This document shows positions 1-6,849 of a stretch of DNA of 11,483 nucleotides, piece by piece. The stretch covers positions 1 to 11,483 of the forward strand of contig JAZSMZ010000145.1 of assembly GCA_045536155.1 (NCBI GenBank), in the 5' to 3' direction. Source of the stretch: JAZQNC01 sp045536155. Lineage in GTDB: Bacteria > Bacillota > Clostridia > Oscillospirales > CAG-272. Both the position numbers and the translations under genes were made by a program. The notes below the pieces were generated by a model that was not told where the DNA came from, did no database searches, and was given only the letters and a program-made list of their open reading frames with translations. The stretch's first letter is position 1. Every line of letters begins with the position of its first letter.

Positions 1-17
1 TGTTCGTATGTCAGCAT
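1..17 (-). CDS. 5' end of a divergent gene running off the left edge (product unknown)
   Basis: Only about five codons are visible: ATG at 17-15, then Leu-Thr-Tyr-Glu, with the frame still open at the edge. Three things support a real start. An AAAGGA ribosome binding site (complement of 25-30) lies 7 nt upstream. A near-consensus leftward promoter sits at 72-100. There is no competing rightward gene here. The product cannot be named from five residues. Because it is divergent from a sugar kinase, a transcriptional regulator or another gene of the same sugar pathway is a reasonable guess, but that is inference from layout only. Confidence 0.45.
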
Positions 18-50
18 TCTTTTTTCCTTTTTTACTATTAATATTTGGTG

Positions 51-79
51 TTGACTTATTTTTCTTTTTATATTATAAT
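51..79 (+). promoter_or_regulatory. Sigma-A type promoter for the FGGY kinase
   Basis: The -35 is TTGACT (51-56, 5/6 match) and the -10 is TATAAT (74-79, perfect), with a 17-nt spacer. The predicted start of transcription is near 86, giving a leader of about 60 nt before the ATG at 147. The -10 overlaps the -10 of the oppositely oriented promoter at 72-100. Confidence 0.8.
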
Positions 80-100
80 TGAAATTGATGAAATTTTCAA
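72..100 (-). promoter_or_regulatory. Opposing sigma-A type promoter for the left-edge gene
   Basis: Read leftward, the -35 is TTGAAA (complement of 95-100, 5/6 match) and the -10 is TATAAT (complement of 72-77, perfect), with a 17-nt spacer. The predicted start near 65 would give a leader of about 48 nt to the ATG at 17. Its -10 shares four base pairs with the rightward -10, so two polymerases could not occupy both promoters at once. The -35 lies just beyond the predicted +1 of the kinase promoter. Confidence 0.65.
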
Positions 101-146
101 TCGCGAACACAAAAAAATTACATAAATTTATGAGGAGACAAACAAA

Positions 147-1643
147 ATGATTTTTCTCGGACTTGACGTTGGAAGCACCGGCTGCAAATGTGTGGCTTTT
201 TCCGAAGAAGGAATACAGCTTGCGCTTGCATACAGCGAATACAAGACCATGGCGGGCTATGCCGATATGGATGCCCGCGACATGGCAAAATCGGTATTTG
301 ACGTAATTGCAGAATGCGCTCAGAAGATCGATGCCGCCGACGTGCGTGCCATCGCAGTTACTTCCTTCGGCGAATCGTGCGTACCGATCGACCGCGACGG
401 AAATCCCCTCGCTCCCTTTATTATGTATACCGACAAGCGCGGTATTGCCGAGACCGACCGTCTTATCGACAAGCTCGGTTACGACAATCTCATGAACATC
501 ACCTGCCAGAAACCCGCGCAGATGTATTCTCTTCCCAAGATCATGTGGACTATGGAAAACGTGCCCGGCGTTGCCGAAAACGTTTGGAAGTTCCTTCAGG
601 TAAGCGACTACGTTTGCTATCTGCTCTCGGGCGAGGCAAAGGTTTCCGAAACTCTTGCCTGCCGCACCATGGCATACAACGTGGAAAAGGGCGTTTGGGA
701 CAACGACATCCTTGCCGCTGCCGGCATCGATGCCTCCATCATGCCCGAGATCGTTCCCTGCGGAAGCATTGTCGGCGATATGACAGCATCTGCCGCCGAA
801 AAGCTTGGTCTTCACACCGGTGTCGCAGTTGTAAACACCTCTCAGGACCAGATCGCCGCAGCCATAGGTGCAGGCGTGCTTGACGACGGTCAGGCTGTTG
901 ACGGTACCGGATCGGTTGAGTGCATCACTCCCGTTTTCTCCAAGATCATCCGCAACCGCGATTTCCCCGACCACAACTTCGTTTGCGTGCCTCATGCAGT
1001 AAACGGCAAGTACGCAACCTACGCCTTCAACTGGGCGGGCGGTGTTCTTCTTAAGTGGTTCCGCGATTGCTTTGCATCCTACCTCAAACCCGAAGCTGCC
1101 GCACGCGGTGTATCGGTTTACCGCATGCTCGACGAGATGTGCCCTGCTACCCCCTCCGACGTTATCGTAGTTCCCCACCACATGGGTGCGGGCGGAACTC
1201 CCGATATGGTTGCCGATGCAAAGGGTACATTTGCAGGCATGACCATGGCTACAACAATGCCCGACATCTACCGCGCTGTTATGGAAGGTCTTACCTTTGA
1301 GATCCGCTACAACATCGAGTGGCTTGACAAGTTCGGTATCGAGATCAACTCCCTGTCCGCTACGGGCGGCGGAGCTTCCAGCCCCATCTGGCTCAAGCTG
1401 AAGGCCGACATTCTCGGTCGCGACATCACTCCCGTCAAGGGCGATCAGGCGGGTGCCGCAGGATGCGCTATGGCTGCCGCTGTTGCAGTCGGCAAGTTCA
1501 AGGATCTCCACGAGGCTGCCGAAGTATTCGTCCGTCACGGCGAGACCTGCCATCCCGATCTCACTATGAAGGCATTCTACGACGAAAAGTACGAGCGCTA
1601 CAAGCAGATCCGCAATTCCGTTCTTCACAGCTGGGACAAATAA
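147..1643 (+). CDS. FGGY-family carbohydrate kinase (xylulokinase-like)
   Basis: This is a cytoplasmic sugar or polyol kinase that transfers the gamma phosphate of ATP to a carbohydrate. At 498 aa it has the usual FGGY length. The N-terminal actin-like domain (about 1-245) opens with the phosphate-binding stretch GLDVGSTGCK (5-14). Asp234 in NTSQDQ is the likely catalytic base. The C-terminal domain (about 255-450) carries the family signature ATGGGASSPIW (405-415) followed by LKADILG. The start is set by GAGGAG (132-137), 9 nt before the ATG. The gene is monocistronic: it has its own promoter at 51-79 and a terminator at 1659-1690. The substrate cannot be told from sequence. Overall resemblance is to xylulokinases, but many such proteins act on other sugars, and no isomerase or transporter is adjacent on the visible side. 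Confidence 0.93.
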   Translation: MIFLGLDVGSTGCKCVAFSEEGIQLALAYSEYKTMAGYADMDARDMAKSVFDVIAECAQKIDAADVRAIAVTSFGESCVPIDRDGNPLAPFIMYTDKRGIAETDRLIDKLGYDNLMNITCQKPAQMYSLPKIMWTMENVPGVAENVWKFLQVSDYVCYLLSGEAKVSETLACRTMAYNVEKGVWDNDILAAAGIDASIMPEIVPCGSIVGDMTASAAEKLGLHTGVAVVNTSQDQIAAAIGAGVLDDGQAVDGTGSVECITPVFSKIIRNRDFPDHNFVCVPHAVNGKYATYAFNWAGGVLLKWFRDCFASYLKPEAAARGVSVYRMLDEMCPATPSDVIVVPHHMGAGGTPDMVADAKGTFAGMTMATTMPDIYRAVMEGLTFEIRYNIEWLDKFGIEINSLSATGGGASSPIWLKLKADILGRDITPVKGDQAGAAGCAMAAAVAVGKFKDLHEAAEVFVRHGETCHPDLTMKAFYDEKYERYKQIRNSVLHSWDK

Positions 1644-1658
1644 TTGAAAACAGAAAAC

Positions 1659-1690
1659 AAAAGAGGCTTGCCGATTGGCAAGCCTCTTTT
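1659..1690. terminator. Bidirectional intrinsic terminator
   Basis: A perfect 14-bp stem (1659-1672 with 1677-1690) surrounds a GATT loop. It has A4 at one foot and T4 at the other, so it can work on both strands. It ends the kinase transcript (stop at 1643) and the leftward VanY operon (stop at 1693). Confidence 0.92.
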
Positions 1691-1692
1691 AC

Positions 1693-2619
1693 TTAAATTT
1701 GTTCTTCGCTTCCAATGAAAGCGATGTATTCCTCAAGGCACATTCCAAGCTCGTTCATCATCGATGCATGGTAGCGCCCGACGTATCTGAAATGCCAGGG
1801 CTCAAATGAGATCTTGGTTATTTCCGTCTTATCTTTGGGATAGCGGAGAATAAAGCCGAATTTGTAGCAATTTGCAGCAAGCCACTTGGCAGATTCCTGT
1901 TTTTCATAGGAAATATCGGCGCCGGGCAAGTTGTGCATATCAACGCAAAGTCCGCTTTGATGCTCCGACGTGCCGGGAATAGCAACCTCGGTTATTGCAA
2001 GGGCGTATGCATCGTCATACGACATCTTTGAGGTATATTTGCTGATCTGATTTTTGAGCAGCCAATCCTGCGTCCAATATCCTCGCCAGCCGCTCGTGAC
2101 GGTGAAATCAAGCACTCCGCAAGCTTTGGCCTCGGCCATAAGCGCCTCAAGCGCTCTTGCAGGATAAAGGCGAAGCTTTTGCACGTCGCGGTCCCCTCTT
2201 GTGGGAACGTTGACAAGGTCGTCGGGCTTGTAATTCTGATCAAGATAATTTTCGTAGTTGATAAGCTGGAGATAACCGTCGCGATCGGTGGGATTCATAT
2301 ACTCCTCGTAGGCCGAAAGGTCGGTTATAAACTCGTATGTAAATACCCTCTCGGGAGGAAGCGTTTCCTCATAATCGACAGTGACTTCGCCGACCGACAA
2401 CGCGCCCGTTGCAGGAGTGCCGGGAAGATCGGTCGGCTGCATTCCGCGAAGAGAAAGGCCGGAATGCAATACCATGGAAAAAATTATTGCCACCGCGAAA
2501 AAGATTATTACCGAAAAAGCGGCGAAGAAAAACAATCTCGCAACGACAACACGATGGTCTGATACAAAGCTTTTTATTCCGTCTGACAGTTTGCCAAAAC
2601 CGTTTTTTACCTTTTCCAT
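1693..2619 (-). CDS. Membrane-anchored D-alanyl-D-alanine carboxypeptidase (VanY type, peptidase M15B)
   Basis: The predicted product is a zinc D,D-carboxypeptidase that removes the terminal D-Ala from peptidoglycan stem peptides outside the membrane. The 308-aa protein has a short cytoplasmic N-terminus, one membrane segment (about 25-51) and a linker. The M15 domain follows from about residue 130. Visible motifs are SGWRG (176-180), the metal site SEHQSG...D (His220, Asp227) and EPWHFRYVG (Glu273 and His276). These match the HxxxxxxD and ExxH pattern of VanY enzymes. No lipobox is present. The start is ATG at 2619; a GAAAGGA-like site lies about 16 nt upstream, which is rather far. It is the second gene of a leftward pair, 28 nt after the 365-aa membrane protein, and ends at the terminator at 1659-1690. 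There are no vanR/S/H/A/X genes nearby, so housekeeping wall maturation is more likely than glycopeptide resistance. Confidence 0.9.
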   Translation of the reverse strand: MEKVKNGFGKLSDGIKSFVSDHRVVVARLFFFAAFSVIIFFAVAIIFSMVLHSGLSLRGMQPTDLPGTPATGALSVGEVTVDYEETLPPERVFTYEFITDLSAYEEYMNPTDRDGYLQLINYENYLDQNYKPDDLVNVPTRGDRDVQKLRLYPARALEALMAEAKACGVLDFTVTSGWRGYWTQDWLLKNQISKYTSKMSYDDAYALAITEVAIPGTSEHQSGLCVDMHNLPGADISYEKQESAKWLAANCYKFGFILRYPKDKTEITKISFEPWHFRYVGRYHASMMNELGMCLEEYIAFIGSEEQI

Positions 2620-2647
2620 AAAAATTTAATGCAAATCCTTTCTCGCA

Positions 2648-3745
2648 TTACTGCTGCGGGTCTTGCTGCTGATCGGCTGTCCCTGCAGCTGCGGCGGCAT
2701 CCAACTCGGCTTGCTTTCTCGCTTCTTCAAGCGCGGCAAGCATCTGAGGATCGGTGGCCGCCAAAAGCTCGGCTCCGAGAGTATATTCGGGAATCATTTC
2801 GCTCGAAACGGCCTTTTTAAGTGTAAACGACATATCGGTATATTCGACAAGAACGCTGTCGCGTGCCATATCATTTTTCTTGTCTTTGTCCTCTTTGAGC
2901 GCCTTATAAAGAGCTGTCGAGCGCTCCGATTCCTCTGTCTGCTCCTTTTGAATGGAGAAGAGCTTGTTTTTGTCGTCTATCAAAACGGTCATGCCGTTCA
3001 TGTACTTATCAAAAAACTCGGCAGGCACTAAAAAATCGCCGTCGCGCACTATAACGGGATCTGCCATCTTTGCTTTGACTCCGTTTATCATTACAACAGA
3101 GGAATTTGCCGTAAAGCTTACGTTTTCGTTGCCGCTGTTTTTCAAAATGAAGCGAAGATGCTCGTCATCGCCCGTTGTGATCATGTCGCAGTAGTTTACT
3201 ACGTCGGTCATAGATACGTACCAGACTCCGTCGATGCGATATCCGCCCTCATCTTCAAGCGTATACATCGGATCGAACTCAATGCCGACACGGTATCCGT
3301 ATTCTTCCCGCCGTCCGCTTCCCGTCAGATTGAGAGAAAGCATGAACAGCGAAGCATATATACCGAAAAATACAGCGGCCAAAACAAGAACTGCGGCGGA
3401 ACGGATCGCGAAAGTTTTCAAAAAAGCAATCGCGCGGCGCCTGAATATATCAAATCTCTGCTGCTGCAAAATGCGTCTTTGCTCTTTTATCTGCTTTAAC
3501 TGTTCGCGGGTATACTTGCGCTTTGGCGGAGCTTTGGGTGCGGCACTCTGCGGCGTTTTTTTTACTCCACCCTTTTGGGGAGGCATCTGCGAATTAGGGT
3601 ACTGTGTGTTTTGCGTGTAATACTGACGCTGTGTATTCTGCGTATAATACTGATTGTTGGGTGCGGCAGTACGTCTTATAACGCGAGTCTGCTGATACTG
3701 ATCGGTATTTGTACCGAAAGAGGCTGTATACTGATTTTTATTCAA
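2648..3745 (-). CDS. Membrane protein with Q/N/Y-rich cytoplasmic tail and copper-amine-oxidase-like N domain; function unknown
   Basis: I do not recognise this 365-aa protein as a named family. Residues 1-55 are rich in Gln, Asn, Tyr and Thr and contain a nine-residue repeat, twice. Residues 56-105 are strongly basic with a probable short coiled coil (TREQLKQIKEQRRILQQQRF). One membrane segment follows (about 113-138). The C-terminal part should lie outside. Residues about 215-267 (MINGVKAKM...VPAEFF...DDKNKLFSI) resemble the copper-amine-oxidase-like N-terminal domain common in clostridial surface proteins; that resemblance does not imply amine oxidase activity. The C-terminus is Ala- and Gln-rich. 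The start is TTG, fixed by an AAAGGAGG site at 3754-3761, 8 nt upstream. The gene leads an operon with the VanY carboxypeptidase 28 nt downstream, which suggests a cell-wall role, perhaps in localisation or substrate binding. That role is inference. Confidence 0.82.
   Translation of the reverse strand: MNKNQYTASFGTNTDQYQQTRVIRRTAAPNNQYYTQNTQRQYYTQNTQYPNSQMPPQKGGVKKTPQSAAPKAPPKRKYTREQLKQIKEQRRILQQQRFDIFRRRAIAFLKTFAIRSAAVLVLAAVFFGIYASLFMLSLNLTGSGRREEYGYRVGIEFDPMYTLEDEGGYRIDGVWYVSMTDVVNYCDMITTGDDEHLRFILKNSGNENVSFTANSSVVMINGVKAKMADPVIVRDGDFLVPAEFFDKYMNGMTVLIDDKNKLFSIQKEQTEESERSTALYKALKEDKDKKNDMARDSVLVEYTDMSFTLKKAVSSEMIPEYTLGAELLAATDPQMLAALEEARKQAELDAAAAAGTADQQQDPQQ
3602..3655 (-). repeat. Two tandem 27-nt coding repeats
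   Basis: Copies at 3602-3628 and 3629-3655 match at 22 of the first 25 positions. They encode the repeated Q-Y-Y-T-Q-N-T-Q unit in the cytoplasmic tail of the membrane protein at 2648-3745. Copy number in such in-frame repeats can vary between strains. Confidence 0.8.
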
Positions 3746-3753
3746 TTTTTATG

Positions 3754-3761
3754 CCTCCTTT
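3754..3761 (-). promoter_or_regulatory. Strong ribosome binding site that fixes a TTG start
   Basis: The complement reads AAAGGAGG, 8 nt from a TTG at 3745-3743. No ATG or GTG stands at that spacing, so the TTG is the likely initiator of the 365-aa protein. Confidence 0.85.
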
Positions 3762-3795
3762 CGGTGAAATAATTCCGTATGCAAACTTTTTTAAG

Positions 3796-3824
3796 ATTAT
3801 ACCACATATATAATGTAAATTCAA
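3796..3824 (-). promoter_or_regulatory. Extended -10 promoter for the membrane protein - VanY operon
   Basis: Read leftward, the -35 is TTGAAT (3819-3824, 4/6) and the -10 is TATAAT (3796-3801, perfect), with a 17-nt spacer. A TGG just before the -10 makes an extended -10. The predicted start near 3789 gives a leader of about 44 nt. From 3825 to the terminator at 3968 I see only AT-rich DNA with a small TCTGC/GCAGA hairpin and no convincing gene. Confidence 0.78.
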
Positions 3825-3967
3825 GTATTTTTTATTTCTGCAAAGCAGATAATCAAGCATCAAGTGAAAAAAAGGTGTATTATGCGACGGCAAACAACTT
3901 TTTTATTGCTTTTTGGCGGCTGTATTTTCATCATATTCACCAATTTGGACCGATATTTTTCTAACAT

Positions 3968-3997
3968 AAAAGGCGCGTACCGCAGTACGCGCCTTTT
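3968..3997. terminator. Intrinsic terminator of the isomerase gene
   Basis: A perfect 13-bp stem (3968-3980 with 3985-3997) surrounds a CGCA loop. It is GC-rich, with four A/T pairs at the foot that supply the U-tract on either strand. It lies 9 nt past the stop codon of the leftward isomerase gene. No rightward gene ends here. Confidence 0.9.
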
Positions 3998-4006
3998 GAC
4001 ACTTAA

Positions 4007-4729
4007 TTATTTATCAAGCGAGTGGAGATAATCGATGCATCTCTTGACTTCATCAATACCTGTGGGAGAGCAGGTCTCGCTTTCAACGATGATCTCGAGG
4101 TCGTTCTTTATCGCATAGTCGCGGACCGCGGCGACGGGAGCAAGACCCTGACCGAGTGAGCGTCCCTGACCGTTTTCGATACCGTCCTTGAGATGGATAT
4201 GTGTAATGCGATCCTTCAGTCTTTCGAGAATGGCAATAGGATCGATTTTCGCATTGAATGCCCAATACGTATCGATCTCGAAAAGTATGTTTGTCTTGTC
4301 CTCAAGCTGCTGATGGATCATCGAGCCATCGGCATTGGGAATGAACTCATGAGAGTGGTTGTGATATGCCAGCTTGAAGCCGTCATTTCTGAGCTTTGGC
4401 TCCAGCTCGTTTATACTGCTAATGATCTCATCGATCTCGCTCTGATTTGCGGGATTGGTAAAGGGGATAATAATATCGCGGTTGCCGATAGCTTCCATGT
4501 AACGAAGAGTGTCGGCATAATTGTTTTTGATCTCATCGAGACCGGTATGAGTGGACACGCATGTAAGACCGTATTCATCGAGCATTGCCTTGATATCCTT
4601 GGCATCGACGCCGAAAAATCCGGCAAACTCGACGGTTTTATATCCCATTTCGGCAACTGCGCGAAGTGCGCCCTTCATATCCGATCCTGTAATATCGCGA
4701 AGCGAGTACATCTGAATTCCGTATTTCAT
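4007..4729 (-). CDS. Sugar phosphate isomerase/epimerase (xylose-isomerase-like TIM barrel)
   Basis: The protein has 240 aa, at the short end for this family, and forms one TIM-barrel domain. Visible hallmarks are QMYSLRD (6-12), KTVEFAGFFG (31-40), STHTG with His61, and YHNHSHEF (122-129). They continue with EIDTYWA (151-157), HIHLKDG (177-183), the SLGQG turn (191-195) and a C-terminal IIVESE. The Glu, Asp and His residues in these motifs fit a divalent metal site. Proteins of this group isomerise or epimerise ketoses, inosose or hydroxypyruvate-type compounds, and the exact substrate is not predictable here. There is no signal peptide. The start is ATG at 4729 with AGGAAAGG (4738-4745) 8 nt upstream. 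It is transcribed alone and divergently from metG. A working link with the FGGY kinase at 147-1643 is possible but unproven. Confidence 0.88.
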   Translation of the reverse strand: MKYGIQMYSLRDITGSDMKGALRAVAEMGYKTVEFAGFFGVDAKDIKAMLDEYGLTCVSTHTGLDEIKNNYADTLRYMEAIGNRDIIIPFTNPANQSEIDEIISSINELEPKLRNDGFKLAYHNHSHEFIPNADGSMIHQQLEDKTNILFEIDTYWAFNAKIDPIAILERLKDRITHIHLKDGIENGQGRSLGQGLAPVAAVRDYAIKNDLEIIVESETCSPTGIDEVKRCIDYLHSLDK

Positions 4730-4769
4730 GGCTTAAACCTTTCCTGAATAGAAAAAAACTGTTGAGTTA

Positions 4770-4778
4770 ATATTACCA
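4770..4778 (-). promoter_or_regulatory. Possible extended -10 element for the isomerase gene
   Basis: Read leftward it is TGGTAATAT, an extended -10 with one change from TATAAT in the hexamer after allowing for the central swap region; it is weaker than the other promoters here. No good -35 is found 16-18 nt upstream. It lies about 25 nt before the ribosome binding site. Confidence 0.3.
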
Positions 4779-4810
4779 TACAGATATGAATTTTTCTGCA
4801 TATTTGTATT

Positions 4811-4826
4811 TTTTCATACATGAAAA
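4811..4826. promoter_or_regulatory. 16-bp palindrome between isomerase and metG, candidate operator
   Basis: Perfect 7-bp inverted arms TTTTCAT and ATGAAAA are separated by AC. It lies 2 bp before the metG -35 and about 33 bp upstream of the possible isomerase -10, where a dimeric regulator could act on either gene. No nearby regulator gene is visible to pair it with. Confidence 0.4.
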
Positions 4827-4828
4827 CC

Positions 4829-4857
4829 TTGATTTTTTTTACAAATGCTGATATAAT
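4829..4857 (+). promoter_or_regulatory. Extended -10 promoter of the metG operon
   Basis: The -35 is TTGATT (4829-4834, 4/6) and the -10 is TATAAT (4852-4857, perfect), with a 17-nt spacer. A TGA precedes the -10, giving an extended -10. The start of transcription near 4864 leaves a leader of only about 42 nt, too short for a T-box or SAM riboswitch. Confidence 0.8.
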
Positions 4858-4905
4858 AACTGTATCTGTATATTTATTATATTTGAAAGTGAGACTGTGG
4901 TAAAA

Positions 4906-6849
4906 ATGAGCGAAAACAAGAAATTTTATATAACGACCGCTATTCCCTACGCGTCGCAGAAGCCCCACATCGGAAATACCTATGAGGTCATTATGACCGA
5001 TGCTGTTGCGCGTTACAAAAGACAGCGCGGATATGATGTACGTTTCCAGACGGGTACCGACGAGCACGGTCTTAAAATTGAAGAAAAAGCCGCTGCCGCA
5101 GGTATTACTCCCCAGCAGTATGCCGACGGCGTTTCCAACGAGATCCGCGGAATCTGGGATCTGATGGATTCCTCCTACGACCGCTTTATCCGCACCACCG
5201 ATGCCGACCATATGGAAGCGGTAAGCCATATTTTCGACAAGCTTTATGCCCAGGGCGACATCTACAAGAGCGAATACGAGGGCTGGTACTGCACACCCGA
5301 CGAAAGCTTTTACACCGATTCGCAGCTTGTCGACGGCAAATGCCCCGACTGCGGACGCGAAGTTCAGCGTATGAAGGAGGAAGCATATTTCTTCAAGCTC
5401 ACCAAATATGCCGACAGACTTATCAAGTACATCGAGGATCACCCCGATTTCATCGAGCCCGAATCCCGCAAAAAGGAAATGCTCAACAACTTCCTTCTGC
5501 CCGGACTCAAGGACCTCTGCATAACCCGCACATCTTTTAAATGGGGCGTTCCCGTATCATTTGATCCCAAACACGTTATCTACGTCTGGATCGATGCCCT
5601 TTCCAACTACATCACCGGTCTCGGATACGATCCCGCAAACGAAACACAGCCCGACACGTTCAACGAATTCTGGCCCTGCGATGTCCACGTTATAGGCAAA
5701 GATATCGTCCGTTTCCACTCAATTTACTGGACTATCATGCTCATGGCGCTCGATCTTCCTCTTCCTAAGAAGATCTTCGGTCATCCCTGGTTCAATTTCG
5801 GTACCGACAAGATGTCCAAATCGCGCGGAAACGTTGTTTATGCCGACGATCTTGCAAACAGATTCGGCGTTGACGGCGTACGTTATTACTGCCTTTCCGA
5901 GATGCCCTATGCTTCCGACGGAAGCGTAACATACGAAAATATCATCAAGCGCTACAATACCGACCTTGCCAACAATCTCGGAAATCTCGTAAAGCGCACC
6001 ATCGATATGACCGCCAAGTATTTCGGCTCGGTCATCCCCTGCCCCGTTGAATCGGAAATCGCCGAGGAAGTTGCTCTTGACAACGAGCTCAAATCGGTAT
6101 GCGCCAATGCAAAGACCGCGATGGAAAAGGCGATGGACGAATACCGAGTAGCCGATGCATGCGAAGAGATATTCACCATGCTCCGCCGTGCAAACAAGTA
6201 TATCGACGAAACTACTCCCTGGGCGCTTGCCAAAGACGAAGAAAAGAAAGAGCGTCTTGGCACCGTACTTTACAATCTGCTTGAAACCATCCGCATCGGT
6301 GCGGTTATGCTTACTCCCTTTATCCCTCAGACTGCGGCAAAGATAATGTCCCAGCTGAATACAGACGTTGACACCTTCGAATTCGGAGGACTTGTCGGCG
6401 GAAAAGAAACAGGCAAAGCCGAAATGCTCTTTGCTCGTGTTGACGAAGCAAAGCTTCTCGCCGAGATCGAAGCTGAGCGTGAGGCTGCCGAGAAGGCCGC
6501 AAAGAAGATGGAAAAGCCCGAGGGATGTGCCGAAATCGGAATCGACGACTTTATGGGCGTTGAGCTCCGTGTTGCTCAGGTAATATCCGCCGAGCCCGTA
6601 CCGAAGGCTAAAAAGCTGCTCAAATTACAGCTTGATCTGGGATATGAGACCCGTCAGGTCGTTTCGGGAATCGCGCAGTTCTACAAGCCCGAGGATCTTA
6701 TCGGAAAGAAGCTTATCGTCGTTGCCAACTTAAAGCCCGCAAAGCTTTGCGGAGTTGAAAGCTGCGGCATGATACTCGCATCCGGCGGTGAACAGGTAAG
6801 AGTTGTTTTCCTTGATGCTGACACCCCGCTTGGCGAAAGAGTCAGATAA
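4906..6849 (+). CDS. metG: Methionyl-tRNA synthetase, long form with C-terminal tRNA-binding domain
   Basis: This class I aminoacyl-tRNA synthetase charges tRNA(Met) with methionine in the cytoplasm. Counting from the ATG at 4906 it has 647 aa, close to long bacterial MetRS. ITTAIPY and PHIGN (HIGH motif, His21) lie near the start. The metal-knuckle region follows (Cys129, Asp132, Cys146, Cys149), then KMSKS (302-306) and the anticodon-binding helical domain (about 355-520). An EMAPII-like tRNA-binding domain starts at about 543 (IGIDDFMGVELRVAQV). An in-frame GTG at 4897 would add three residues. I prefer the ATG because the AAAGTGAG site (4886-4893) lies only 3 nt from the GTG and 12 nt from the ATG, and the family usually begins just before KKFYITT. 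The stop TAA overlaps the tatD ATG by one base (TAATG), so the two are probably translationally coupled. Confidence 0.97.
   Translation: MSENKKFYITTAIPYASQKPHIGNTYEVIMTDAVARYKRQRGYDVRFQTGTDEHGLKIEEKAAAAGITPQQYADGVSNEIRGIWDLMDSSYDRFIRTTDADHMEAVSHIFDKLYAQGDIYKSEYEGWYCTPDESFYTDSQLVDGKCPDCGREVQRMKEEAYFFKLTKYADRLIKYIEDHPDFIEPESRKKEMLNNFLLPGLKDLCITRTSFKWGVPVSFDPKHVIYVWIDALSNYITGLGYDPANETQPDTFNEFWPCDVHVIGKDIVRFHSIYWTIMLMALDLPLPKKIFGHPWFNFGTDKMSKSRGNVVYADDLANRFGVDGVRYYCLSEMPYASDGSVTYENIIKRYNTDLANNLGNLVKRTIDMTAKYFGSVIPCPVESEIAEEVALDNELKSVCANAKTAMEKAMDEYRVADACEEIFTMLRRANKYIDETTPWALAKDEEKKERLGTVLYNLLETIRIGAVMLTPFIPQTAAKIMSQLNTDVDTFEFGGLVGGKETGKAEMLFARVDEAKLLAEIEAEREAAEKAAKKMEKPEGCAEIGIDDFMGVELRVAQVISAEPVPKAKKLLKLQLDLGYETRQVVSGIAQFYKPEDLIGKKLIVVANLKPAKLCGVESCGMILASGGEQVRVVFLDADTPLGERVR

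Noticed and set aside
314..883. Arg/Cys/His-rich open frame of 189 codons inside the FGGY kinase gene
   Set aside because: The composition is typical of a shifted reading of a GC-rich gene; the kinase frame carries all conserved motifs.
1693..2619. VanY as part of a glycopeptide resistance cluster
   Set aside because: No vanRS, vanHAX or vanZ genes are nearby, and it is in an operon with an unrelated membrane protein.
3779..3964. Small + strand open frame (61 codons) in the 3746-4006 gap
   Set aside because: It lacks a ribosome binding site, is AT-driven in composition (many Phe, Tyr, Ile) and lies across the leftward operon promoter.
4858..4905. T-box or SAM riboswitch in front of metG
   Set aside because: The leader from the predicted start is about 42 nt, far too short, and has no terminator/antiterminator pair.
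4726..5442. Open frame of 238 codons on the - strand over the metG start
   Set aside because: It runs antisense through the metG catalytic domain and through the divergent promoter region, with no recognisable motif.
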